Positions 55,310 through 64,000 of a stretch of 64,000 bases of DNA are shown one piece after another. A program made the position numbers and the translations under genes. A model generated the notes under the pieces. That model did not search any database and was not told the DNA's origin. It saw nothing but the letters and a program-made list of their open reading frames with translations. Source of the DNA: Stomoxys calcitrans (Eukaryota; Arthropoda; Insecta; Diptera; Muscidae); NCBI RefSeq assembly GCF_963082655.1, contig NC_081556.1:70789227-70853226 (forward strand), given 5' to 3'. Position 1 is the stretch's first letter; each line of letters starts with the position of its first letter.

Positions 55310-56222
55310 AGCAGCATAAAAAGTATCACATTATTTTTGTCAACAGCAGAATGTCTTCCACCACTTGATCTTTCCATCGGGCTTTTGGTCTTCCCGGTTT
55401 GCGTGTACCACCGTGTTTGCCTTCAAAAGACTTCTTTGCTGGAGCTTCTTTATCCATTCTGACAACATGACCTAGCCAACGCAGCCGTCGTATTTTGATG
55501 CGTGTAACTATGCCATCGTCGTCATACAGCTCGTGGTTCATACGTCGCCTATATTCTCCTTTAACGCAAACTGGTCCATATATTTTACGAAGAATCTTTC
55601 TCTCAAATACTCCAAGCACTGCCTCATCCGCTTTCACAAGTACCCATGCTTCAGAACCATATAACAGCACGGGTAGTATCAGTGTCTTGTATAGTGTAAT
55701 CTTCGTCTGTCGAGAGGTGGCCTTGTTTCTAAACTGCTTACTTAATCCAAAGTAGCATCTGTTTGCCAATATTGTTCTTCGCTTTATCTCAAAACTGGTG
55801 TCATTAGTTTCGGTTATGGCGGTGCCGAGGTAGATAAAGTAGCTGACTATCTCAAAGTTGTGGTTCCAAACTTTCTCCATTTTCTTTATCTGCTCGGTTG
55901 TGCAAGGCTTTTTGGGAGTTTAAACCATCCATTTCGTCTTATCTCCATTTATTGCCAGACCCATTTTCACTGACTCTCTTTCGATTCATTCAAATGCTGC
56001 AGTTACTACTTCCGGTGACCGACCTATGATATCGATGTCGTCGGCAAAGGCGAGTAGCATGTGTTCTCTTGTGATTAGTGTGCCATATATATTCACATCT
56101 GCATCTCGTATAATCTTCTCCACCAGGATATTAAAGAGATCACACGATAGGCTGTCTCCTTGTGTGAAACCTCGTTTGGTATTAAATGGTTCGGAGAGAT
56201 TCTTTCCTATTCTTGAATAGGA
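55310..56222 (-). pseudogene. LINE R: reverse transcriptase C-terminal half
   Basis: One continuous minus-strand frame with only two stops. From high to low coordinate: GFTQGDSLSCDLFNILVEKI (RT motif 4), LLAFADDIDIIGRSPEVV with the catalytic FADD box near 56030, TGA, then ERESVKMGLAINGDKTKWMV, TAA, then VSYFIYLGTAITETNDTSFE, IKRRTILANRCYFGLSKQFR, LILPVLLYGSEAWVLVKADE, ERKILRKIYGPVCVKGEYRR, IKIRRLRWLGHVVRMDKEAP and RKPGRPKARWKDQVVEDILL to the natural end near 55326. The good frame preservation makes this the youngest LINE relic here. It has no RNase H; RTE/BovB-like or related. The N-terminal part of the same family is at 44055-44905. Confidence 0.9.
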
Positions 56223-56289
56223 ATATTCGCAGTGTGAATATCTGGTGCAGGAAGCTTCTAATTATAACTTACACCACTACTGTGGTTTG

Positions 56290-57125
56290 GGTAAAGTAAA
56301 GGTCGCAATTTTTATCCGATCGTCTTAGCATTTGCCACAGGTATTTTCTTTGACCTAGAGACTAAGCCTATTGAAATTGGAAATTATCGGTTCAGATTTG
56401 ATTGAAGCACCCACATATTTTCGGCCGATTTGGCATGTAGTCATTTGTTATGACTTCCACCTCTACCGATTATTTTTAGAAATCGGTTAAGACTTAACTA
56501 TTTCCCTCATATGTATTTCCCGATTTCAAAATTGTAAAATTTCTTCCTTTAAGACTTTCACTACAATTTAGTCGAAATCGGTTCAGATTTAGATACACAT
56601 ATCTCCCATACACGTAAATGTTCCATAAAGGACATTTTCGTCAAGTAAACATCATTTGTGAAAAATGTTGGGACTTTGTTACAAATCATGAACTTTCATG
56701 ATTTTTAAACCCACCACCATAGAATGGGGGTATACTAATTTAATCATTCCGTTTCAACCACCTCGAAATATTGATCTGCGACGTCATAAACTATTCTTGA
56801 TCGTCTTGACATTCGTCAATGGTCAATCAATCCATATCTCTCCCCTTTGGGAGATTAATGAGAGATAAAAAATATTTTTGAAATTATTTTTTTTTTATGA
56901 TGATAAAAAAATAGATTTTTGTCCTGTGAAATTGAAACCAGAACGACCATGTATCGGTAAATTGGAGGAGTATATGATAACTACATCAGATTGGGACCGA
57001 ACTTATTTGACGCAGCTGTTGGAAGTCGTAAACAGAACATCACATGCCAAATCTTGGTTGAATCGGATAAGAATTGTGCCTTCTAGACGCCCAGGAAGTC
57101 AAGTGTCTTCAGCGACAATAAGGGC
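56290..57125. repeat. Mixed D-element fragments
   Basis: Reverse pieces at 56290-56620 ('aaatcggttcagatttagatac', 'tcgcaatttttatccgatc') and 56707-56825 ('accaccatagaatgggggtatac', 'aaatattgatctgcgacg'). A forward unit lies at 56945-57115 ('gacgcagctgttggaagtcg', 'ttgaatcggataagaattgtgcc'). The change in orientation marks at least two insertions or an inversion. Confidence 0.65.
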
Positions 57126-57139
57126 ATGACCACTACGTA

Positions 57140-57228
57140 AAAATATTGTCTTAGGCTCTCGCCAGAATACGAAGCCATCTTTTAGCATTTTTGGAGGCCA
57201 TGCTCACCTTTGCGGCGCTATGGTTTAA
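57140..57228 (-). mobile_element. SINE S1 head fragment
   Basis: The minus strand reads 'ccatagcgccgcaaaggtgagcatgg' and 'cttcgtattctggcgagag', the A- and B-box part of S1 with mutations. Confidence 0.6.
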
Positions 57229-57750
57229 TGGCCGATACTGGGTCGATTTATTAGTCCTTAAGTAGTTAACCATCATTTAATTTGTAGTTAAGGCAGGCTT
57301 CTGTAAAGGATTTTTGCAAAATTTGATTTATTCGAATATGATTAATACCACACTACTCGACATTTTAAACGCAGGCAAAGTCTCAAAGCATCGTTTTTTT
57401 TCAATTCCAAAAAGTAGAAAGCTAAAGTCCGAAGTAACAAGCTCTTGCACTAAGTATTAACTTTTAATTCATGTGTCTATCAAAGGGATTGGCATGACAT
57501 GCAACCACACACCATGGTGGCCAATAGTCGAAGCACACCAACGCGCAAACGATAAAAATGCACTTTTCTATTATTCATAGTATTTGTGCTGATCCATTTT
57601 TATCAACGGAAAGCTATGACAGATTTAATGCATTGGCTTACAGAAAATAATGGCAAATGTCCATCATGACGAACTGAAAAGACACATTCACATATGTACG
57701 TTCACAACTATCAGCATGAAAATGTGTGTTCACAAGCCTGGCAACTTATG
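57229..57750. other. Unassigned DNA
   Basis: No element or exon supported. The microsatellite (GT)n begins at about 57751. Confidence 0.45.
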
Positions 57751-57771
57751 CGTGTGTGTGTGTGTGTGTAA
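57751..57771. repeat. (GT)n microsatellite
   Basis: Nine or so GT repeats following 'cttatgc'. Confidence 0.9.
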
Positions 57772-57784
57772 ATTCTCTGAAGCG

Positions 57785-57986
57785 AATGCCGATGCTTCTA
57801 CAACTCGGGGCCTTCCAGAAGCACCCGCATTACAAAATATCAAATTTCAACTCCATGGCTTTAAGCAGAATTTATGCGCCAGCTAAGTTTCATCCTAATT
57901 TAATTTCAGCTCCAAATATTTCTTCAGTTGCTACTCTATTCGGCTTTTCGCGTGAACAACTGTCAAACGTTGTAAAAAACGTTTAA
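57785..57986 (+). CDS. Unidentified short ORF
   Basis: The frame open from 57726 becomes non-repetitive after the (GT)n tract, reading LKRMPMLLQLGAFQKHPHYK, FNSMALSRIYAPAKFHPNLI, SAPNISSVATLFGFSREQLS, NVVKNV and then TAA. About 67 codons with balanced composition, unlike the simple-repeat frames nearby. It could be a terminal exon or retrocopy fragment; an acceptor is not obvious ('gtaaattctctgaag' is weak). No family recognised. Confidence 0.25.
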
Positions 57987-58077
57987 GCTAAAAACATGTG
58001 TTACAAATAAATGCCTTTTCTTGAGCCAATAGCTATAAAGGAGTCTTTTAAACTTTAATCCTAGTGCAATATAAATG

Positions 58078-58389
58078 TAAGAGGTAGCGCAGAGGTTAGC
58101 ATGTCCGCCTATGACGCTGAACGCCTGGGTTCCAATCCTGGCGAGACCATCAGAAAAATTTTCAGCGGTGGTTTTCCCATTCTAATGCTGGCAACATTTG
58201 TGAGGTACTATGCCATGTAAAACTTCTCTCCAAAGAGGTGTCGCACTTCGGCACGCCGTTCGGACTCGGTCATAAAAAGGAGGCCCCCTATCATTGAGCT
58301 TAAAACTTGAATCGGACTGCACTCATTGATATGTGAGAAGTTTATCCCGTTCCTCAGTGGAATGTTCAAAATTTGCAATTTGCATTATG
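58078..58389 (+). mobile_element. Full-length tRNA-derived SINE S1
   Basis: Best-preserved S1 copy: A-box-like 'ggtagcgcagaggttagc', B box GGGTTCCAATCCTGGCG, 'gagaccatcagaaaaa', 'cattctaatgctggcaac', 'tgtcgcacttcggcacgcc', 'gttcggactcggtcataaaaagg', 'actcattgatatgtgag' and tail 'tttgcaatttgcatta'. At 312 bp it is within one base of the TSD-bounded copy at 26600-26912, so this is the element's full extent. Confidence 0.92.
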
Positions 58390-58904
58390 AATGAAGATTG
58401 AGTTAGCACAAAAAAAATTAATGTGGTTATGTTTAAAAAAATTATGCTATTTTCTTAAGGTTTTGTGCAACAATTCCAAAAGTCAGGAATTGTTTCTCAA
58501 GGCAATAAAAACGTAGCGCTTCAAAATTTTTTTGTCTAATGTGAAGAATTAGAGTTGATTGCTTTGTGTTATCTATTTAATGTGCTCGAATACTGCAACT
58601 GAACCTCATGAAAGTCAGGAAATATTTTTGTACAAAAAAGGCCCCTTATTATTGCGGTCAAATTTAATCTAAAACTCTGTCAAATGGGAGAAATTACCTC
58701 CTGTTCTTTAATGGAAAAACACTAATACAAAAAAATTTATTGAGTTTACTAAAACTTCTGTGGATGATTGCACGTTTTCATCATCATCCCCACCGCACAG
58801 TGATGTAGGAAAGAATAGCATTTAAAAATTCAATATCGATATAGAATAAAATCAAACAAATAATAACGAATTAAGTGCCCAGAGAAGACTGAAATATGTC
58901 TGTT
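58390..58904. other. Unassigned DNA
   Basis: A+T-rich, nothing recognised. Just before the LINE Q relic it reads 'gcccagagaagactgaaatatg'. Confidence 0.45.
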
Positions 58905-60095
58905 CACGAGGAAGACGAAGGTGGGGCAATTTAACGTACCACGATTCCTCAAAAAGACGATTTCGATATCTGACAAGGTCAAATATTTAGGTGTGATCTT
59001 GGACAGGAAACTGAATTGGAAGTGTCACATTCAGGAGCGTACTGAGTAGGCTCACAGATGTTTGGCACTATGTAGACGGGCCGTAAGCTCGAAATGGGGC
59101 CTGAATCCTGGTCTAATCACTGGCTCTGCAGGAGCGTGATTAGACCAATACTAACTACGCCTCAGTAGTTTGGTGGACTGCTATAGAGAAAAAGTGCAAC
59201 ATAAGGACCATACAACATGTTGTCTTGGCATAGGCGGAGCGATGAGGACCACATCCACTAGGGCACTGGAGACTATTCTATATATCCGAACCATTGACAT
59301 ACAGATTAAGTGTGAGGCAGACACTGCTGCTATGAGACTTGAGGCGATGGGAGAATGGATTGAGGATGGGAGCAGCTCATACCATCGCGGTATAATCGAG
59401 GCGACGATAGGAAACCTGAAATCGAGTGCAGTCTTGGATTGACGGAACCCTGTTATTGGCATCTGAAAGATCATGTTACGCGGATGGATTAAAGCTAGAG
59501 GACAGAGAGCCTGGGGGTTTACATTGAGAATCCAGGGACTGAGATCTGTTTTAGACTGCCTGGCCATAATAGGGTCCTGCAGGCGGAGATCCGGGCGATC
59601 GCGGAATGCGTGAAGTGGTGTGGTGCTAACGCTAACTGTGAACATCTTTATTGACAGTAATATTACCGTAAGGGCAATTACAACCAAGACGGTGAGGTCA
59701 CGAACAGTCTTGCAGTGTAAAAAGAAGATTAACGCCTTCTCTGAGGATGGGAAAATCTGCATCCTTTGGATGCCGGGCCATAACGGAGCAAGGGCAGACG
59801 ATTTGGCGGCGAAGGCCAGAGGACTGCCGTCAATAAACTTGGTTAACCCGAAGCCTTTCGGGTCGACGCAGTCCGAGTTAAAGGAGTGGGCAACGAATGC
59901 GCATGCAACATTATGGAACAGCGAATCGGTCGGTAGGAAGGCGAAAATCCTATGACAACGAGCTCACTTATGTAAAATCAGTGCGGCAAGTGATAGCATG
60001 TGTAGGGCATGCGGGGAAGATGATGCGACATACTGGCTTTGGGTGTATGCCCAAAGTGGCATGGGCGGATTAATATCTTTTCAACCTAACCTAAG
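58905..60095 (+). pseudogene. LINE Q: RT end, RNase H, Cys motif and 3' tail
   Basis: Plus strand, longest Q copy. RT C-terminal: KVKYLGVILDRKLNWKCHIQ near 58985, then LALCRRAVSSKWGLNPGLIT, TTCCLGIGGAMRTTSTRALE and MRLEAMGEWIEDGSSSYHRG, near 59330. RNase H: SWIDGTLLLASERSCYADG near 59440 (usual TDGSK, here ADGLK), CFRLPGHN-type, VNIFIDSNITVRAITT (FIDS instead of FTDS), INAFSEDGKICILWMPGHNG, ADDLAAKARGLPSINLVNPK and WATNAHATLWNSESVGRKAK. The tail is CRACGEDDAT near 60005, then 'ggcatgggcggattaatatc' and TTTTCAACCTAACCTAA ending at 60095. At least four frameshifts. The end supplies the true 3' terminus of this family. Confidence 0.88.
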
Positions 60096-60099
60096 TGCG

Positions 60100-60470
60100 G
60101 TCATGCCGAACTTTGGATGCCCACCATTTAACGTATCATTTATTCATAACTATCTACTACATACATAATTTTTTGATTTGGAAGTCGAAGGGCCTTATAC
60201 AAGTCGCGGACTCAAAATAGGGAGATCGTTTTATATGGCAGCTATATTTAAATATGTGTTGATATGGATTATATTTGCAACGGATATGGGGGCAGCATCA
60301 TAACTCGTCATTCCAAATGTCAACTAAATCTTTTTGAGCTTAAAACCCTAAAATGTATTTGGCACCTATATATCCAAGTATAATCTGATCTGGATCGTAT
60401 TCGTTTCCGACATCGATGGGTCTAGAGCCACTCAATTTTTAAAATTTGAGCGAAATGGGGTAATATATGC
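60100..60470 (+). repeat. D-element, subfamily B, 5' part
   Basis: Starts 'tgcggtcatgccgaactttgg', 'atgcccaccatttaacg', then two decayed units ('gggagatcgttttatatggcagc', 'aaatgtatttggcacctatatatcc'). It directly follows the CCTAA tail of LINE Q. Confidence 0.65.
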
Positions 60471-60474
60471 GGTA

Positions 60475-61140
60475 ATATATGAGGCTAAGGGAGCCTTCTC
60501 TTTGGTCATGTGGCAGCTTTGGACACTGTGTTATCCTTGATACAATGTCCCATGTTCCAGGTAGACTTTTTTGAAAAAAAGTATTGTACCACTATTTCTG
60601 ATGGACCGATTGGGACTACGATATCTTGATAACAGAAGTTACATAGACTTCTATACGGATGGTTCCAAACTAAACAACCAGGTGGGCTTTGGGGTGAACT
60701 CTAAAGATCTAGAAGTGGTCATATCGAGATGGTTACACGACCAATGCAGTGTGTATCAGGCGGAGATCCTTGCAATCAAAGAAGTGTTGGAATGGCTAAG
60801 ATATAATGTCATAACGACAACTGATATAAATGTCTTCTCATTAAATCCCTGAAGAACGTATTTATGAACACAAAAACTGCCCTCGCACTGTCGCAGATCT
60901 CTCAACGAGATGGGTGCACATTTCAAAATTCATCTGTTCTTGATGTCGGGCCACAAAGATATCCTAGAGAAGTGTAAAGCGAACGAGCTTACGAAATTAG
61001 GAACTACCTTACACATTCTGGGGGAATTGGGATCTGTGGGTATGCCTCTAGCGACATGTAAGTCAAGTCTTCACGACCAGGCCCGAAGGGCAATGCCCTA
61101 CTCGAAAAGCTTTTTCGAGTAGGGCAACACCTTCAATCAA
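60475..61140 (+). pseudogene. LINE P: RNase H fragment
   Basis: Plus strand: RLGLRYLDNRSYIDFYTDGS (first acidic residue in FYTDGSK), KLNNQVGFGVNSKDLEVVIS, CSVYQAEILAIKEVLEWLRY (Glu motif in QAEI) and NVITTTDINVFS, where a deletion removes DRQAAI. Then RRSLNEMGAHFKIHLFLMSG and HKDILEKCKANELTKLGTTL. It is closer to consensus than the same region at 18610-18900. It ends at an inverted duplication (61095-61125) beyond which the family is lost. Confidence 0.87.
61095..61125. repeat. Perfect short hairpin at LINE P breakpoint
   Basis: GCCCTACTCGAAAA, loop GCT, then TTTTCGAGTAGGGC. The second arm is not part of the LINE sequence, so it is a snap-back duplication at the break. Confidence 0.85.
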
Positions 61141-61520
61141 ATCGGTGCGGTAGGTCGAAAGTTATGTGCATTTAGGTATTAAAGAAATAACTAGACGTCA
61201 ACTATATCCCAGAATAGCACAGCCTATATTATAAACAGGTAGCCAAATTCAAGAATTTTCTGGAAGCTTATATCCTCTACTTCAAATGGTTGGAAGATTG
61301 CAAAACGGTCAGCATTCTAGTTTCAACCAATTAATTTGCCTTTTATTTGTAGTTGTAACGCGAGAAAAATTGAGGTATCTTCTGGCTTTATTTTCCATTG
61401 CAAATTCATAAAGCTCGTCTCGAAAGAGAAATATAACGAGGATTATGTTTAAAACCGAAATTCTTGGTTTTTCGAAAAATAAAATTAAATCAAAAAGTAT
61501 GTAATGTAAGGTTAAGATAA
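61141..61520. other. Unassigned DNA
   Basis: Contains 'agctcgtctcgaaagaga' (shared with 15302-15320). No gene supported. Confidence 0.45.
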
Positions 61521-61820
61521 TCCGTACCGCAGAGGTTAGCATGTTCGCTTATGACGCCGAAACTTATGGGTTGGATCCCTGGCGAGAACATCAGAAAAAA
61601 ATTTCAGCAATGGTTTTCCCCTCGTAATATTGGCGACATTTGTGAGGTACTTACCATGTAAAACCTTCTCCTCAAAGAGGTGTCGCACTGCGGCACGCTG
61701 TTCGGACTCGGCTATAAAAAGACGGCCCCTTATAATTGAGCTTAAAACTTGAATCGGACAGCACTCATTGATATGTGAGAAGTAGGCCCCTGTTCCTTAA
61801 TGGAATGTTCATGGGCAAAT
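61521..61820 (+). mobile_element. SINE S1, nearly full length
   Basis: Head 'accgcagaggttagcatg', B box GGGTTGGATCCCTGGCG (two changes), body 'gcggcacgctgttcggactcgg', 'actcattgatatgtgag', end 'ggaatgttcatgggcaaatt'. Confidence 0.85.
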
Positions 61821-61929
61821 TAAGTTTAGGACAATCGGATATTGCTCGGCTGCACACCATAGGGTAATCTGTTTCTATTACAAGTAGAAAACAAAACAAA
61901 AAAACGTAAGAAAAAAGTGTTTCTTTCGC

Positions 61930-62325
61930 TCTGTAATAGCATTTGTTTTCCGTAACACGCCTCTAAGTCGGTTCATATCTGGAATTGTGTCCCCGATGTA
62001 AGTACCGATGTCTTTTAGCCGCGGAAGCCGAGCAGTTACATAAGAAATGCTCCAACGTCTCATCATCTTCCCCGCATGCCTTATACATGCTATCACATGC
62101 TGCACCGATTCTGCATAAGTGAGCTCGTAGTCCTATGTGTCCCGTTATGAAACCTAAAGCTATACTGACTTCCTTCTTACTTCCTTTCAGTAATAGCCTC
62201 GTCTTCTCACGATCCGGATCTCCCCACAGGATTTTGGCCTTCTTACCGACTGTTTCGCTGTTTCACGTTCATCGACCACGCCCTTAACTCGAACTGCGTC
62301 GTAAGGCTTCGCTTTGTGATACTAT
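61930..62325 (-). pseudogene. LINE Q: C-terminal Cys-motif region
   Basis: Minus strand from high to low: the start of this fragment overlaps RVKGVV(D)ER and KILWGDPDREKT-type sequence near 62200-62260, ALGFITGHIGLRAHLC-type near 62110-62160, then a frameshifted CKACGEDDETLEHF block (seen as HAGKMMRRWSIS in the alternate frame) near 62040-62090 and DIGTYIGDTIPDMNRLRGVL near 61980. It supplies the C-terminal zinc-knuckle-like region that is decayed at 39640. Confidence 0.75.
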
Positions 62326-63616
62326 TGTCAAAATAAATTGTTGCTTTCGTTTTGCACAGCACTGTACATCGCCTGCATCATTCGCAAATATTTAACACAA
62401 GTTTCAATTGGGAAATGATGGTGGAAGCTAGAAAGGATAGGTGGTGATGATGATGATAATGTTTTTGCAGTTCTACGTTTGGGCGTTGTATGATTTTGGA
62501 TTTAATTTTGCTATAAATACAGATTTTCAGCTCCATGCTGTTGCATCGTGCATCACCAGAAATGCAAGTAAGTGTTCAGGTTGGGGATCCTATAGCCAAT
62601 TCAATGTGCACTAAACTGGAATCAAATTCTCTCTCTCCCTCTCTCCTCTCTCACCATCCAAACTAACGTTAAAATGGAATTGTTTTTCCATTTTATGTTT
62701 GGTTTTTAGAATGTGACATAATCTCTAAATGGCTTTTTGCAACATTAATTCCAATCGAAAAACTTTTAACCCTTTCTCTTCTCCACCAAAACGCTGTTAT
62801 CCACTAAATAAGGGATGTGTGTGCCAGCAATAGAAAATATATAAAATGGTGAAAAGTATTAAAAGCGGTTACACCAATTTTGCACATGTTTTTTTTTTGA
62901 GCATCAACTGCTGGTTGCTTCCACAGGTACTGTTTGCACTAGCAGTTTCATAAAAATAAAGCGGCGTAGAAGCAAATGAAGGTATATGAATGGCTTTAAT
63001 GCGTAATTTACGAAGCCCCATGACGACAAGCTCCTCCTAAAAAAGTCGAATAATCGATTATTCGAAAGTCCATTTTTACTTCCACAATCGATCATCGCTT
63101 GTACGAAGATTGTTGGGGGGAGTGGACCAAACATTGCACCTGTAGAGCAAAAACCTAAAATTTCTAAATGGAGCAAAATTTCCCGATTTTGTAAAATTTG
63201 GGTCAGTGGTTTGCAAAAAAACCCTTGACATCTTTATTGAGGATAAGGAATATTCTCTAAAGAATTTCTTACATTTTTTGTTAAAAAAAAAATGATTTTC
63301 TAATAGAGGAAAAAGTAGTAAAGACGACTCTTCTATAGTCGAATAAAGACGAAAAATCCATTTTTCTGCAATCGAAAAAGTCGAAAGGTCTAAAAGTCTA
63401 CTTTTCTATAATCTAAACAAGTCAAAATCAAGAAGTCGTTTAAATAGACTTTTTTTTGGTAAGGAACCACCTTTTAATAGCCATGTCCGAATGGCGTTCC
63501 GTAGGGCAACTCCTCTTGGAGCAGAAGTTTCATATATGACAAATGTGGCAAGCGTTAGAATGGAAAACCGCCTCTGAAATTCTCTGAGTAATTTTGATAG
63601 ATCTTAAAGCATTTAA
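62326..63616. other. Unassigned DNA with AAGTCGA-type motif cluster
   Basis: Left part is single-copy and featureless, with a (CTCT)-rich patch near 62630. From 63040 to 63470 words like 'aaaaagtcgaa', 'aaagtcgaataa' and 'gaaaagtctac' recur on both strands every 20-60 bp, for example 'gtcgaataatcgattattcg' at 63045. Confidence 0.45.
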
Positions 63617-63890
63617 CAAGTAAACACGAGTGACGTTCGGCCGGGCCAAATCTTTTGTACCAACCAGCATGATTCTGACAAAAATGTTCACAAATTAACT
63701 CAGTTTATATATGGACTATTTTTAAGAAACCAAGTGGTTGAACTGGTTATCCTTTCTTCTCCTTCACCTATATCGAATACGAACGGACGGACGGACATAG
63801 CTAGACTGACTTAGAATATCAATATATACATTCTGAAGTATTGCAAGCGAAATAAAGGGTCTAGTATACCCCCAATTTGGGTAATGGGCA
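63617..63890 (+). repeat. Minimal D-element without tandem units
   Basis: About 275 bp with both ends: 'aacaagtaaacacgagtgacg', 'ttcggccgggccaaatc' at the 5' side; 'acggacggacggacatagc', then 'gtatacccccaatttgggta' at the 3' side. The 153-bp units are missing, so the ends are joined through only a short stretch. Confidence 0.75.
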
Positions 63891-63975
63891 AAAAAAAATC
63901 GTGTCTATAAAAACACAATATTAGGCAAATCTCTATTGGGATAAAGTAACCCGCAAATTACAGTGTACTGCCGAC

Positions 63976-64000
63976 TATGGAAATATGGGGCTCAAATGAA
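63976..64000 (-). repeat. F2 element edge at window end
   Basis: 'ggaaatatggggctcaaatgaa' is the reverse complement of the F2 module 'ttcatttgagccccatatt'. An F2 copy in reverse orientation continues beyond the window. Confidence 0.6.

Noticed and set aside
58078..58150. tRNA gene-like A and B boxes here and at the other SINE heads
   Set aside because: The cloverleaf is incomplete and each head is joined to the same SINE body, so these are SINEs and not tRNA genes.
59181..59762. 193-codon minus-strand frame
   Set aside because: Antisense shadow of the LINE Q RT/RNase H relic.
62560..62580. 'accagaaatgcaagtaagt' as a tiny plus-strand exon
   Set aside because: Acceptor and donor are about 8 bp apart; too short to support.

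Overview
This is A+T-rich eukaryotic nuclear DNA from a calyptrate fly, most likely a muscid (Stomoxys/Musca/Haematobia type). The evidence is the repeat set: a tRNA-headed SINE with the body typical of calyptrates, interspersed elements beginning AAGTAAAAGCGTGCTAAG and ending in a (GTCY)n tract plus a GGTATAC hairpin, mariner-type MITEs and several insect non-LTR retrotransposons. There are no bacterial operons, rRNAs or functional tRNAs. Nearly all open frames longer than 60 codons are chance frames or relics.

The only host gene I can support is split and lies on the minus strand. Four exons join in frame: 45796-45948, 19533-19671, 7595-7645 and, less surely, 6046-6140. They encode the C-terminal part of a single-pass membrane protein: a beta-rich luminal/extracellular segment, one helix (NIGLIVVAIVILAATVW) and a short tail. 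The introns are about 26.1, 11.9 and 1.5 kb and are filled with transposons, so most of the window is intron. No exon upstream of 45948 was found, and I do not recognise the family.

Layout. 1-6 kb: 153-bp-periodic repeats (called D-elements here), a mariner MITE, a Ty3/gypsy integrase relic and a mariner transposase relic. 6-13 kb: two or three exons, SINE and LINE tails, a reverse-transcriptase relic, a CTGCTG-motif element, a transposase DNA-binding-domain relic and a second MITE. 13-25 kb: a full D-element, a second repeat family (F2), a degraded LINE of family P (DUF4780-like ORF1, endonuclease, RT, RNase H), the transmembrane exon, an unidentified 154-codon ORF and a 203-bp MITE. 25-45 kb: D-elements, SINEs, an inverted ORF1/endonuclease half of LINE P, a long F2 element, and relics of LINE Q, a Jockey/CR1-like LINE and LINE R. 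45-54 kb: a perfect fold-back mariner, the 153-bp exon, a D-element with a long tandem array, and nested insertions three deep. 54-64 kb: LINE R, Q and P fragments, SINEs and a minimal D-element.

The most informative structures are the D-elements, whose internal unit is locked at 153 bp and whose ends co-vary between subfamilies; the fold-back mariner with identical 194-bp arms; and the gene hidden among the repeats. Family names D, F2, P, Q and R are labels used only here.
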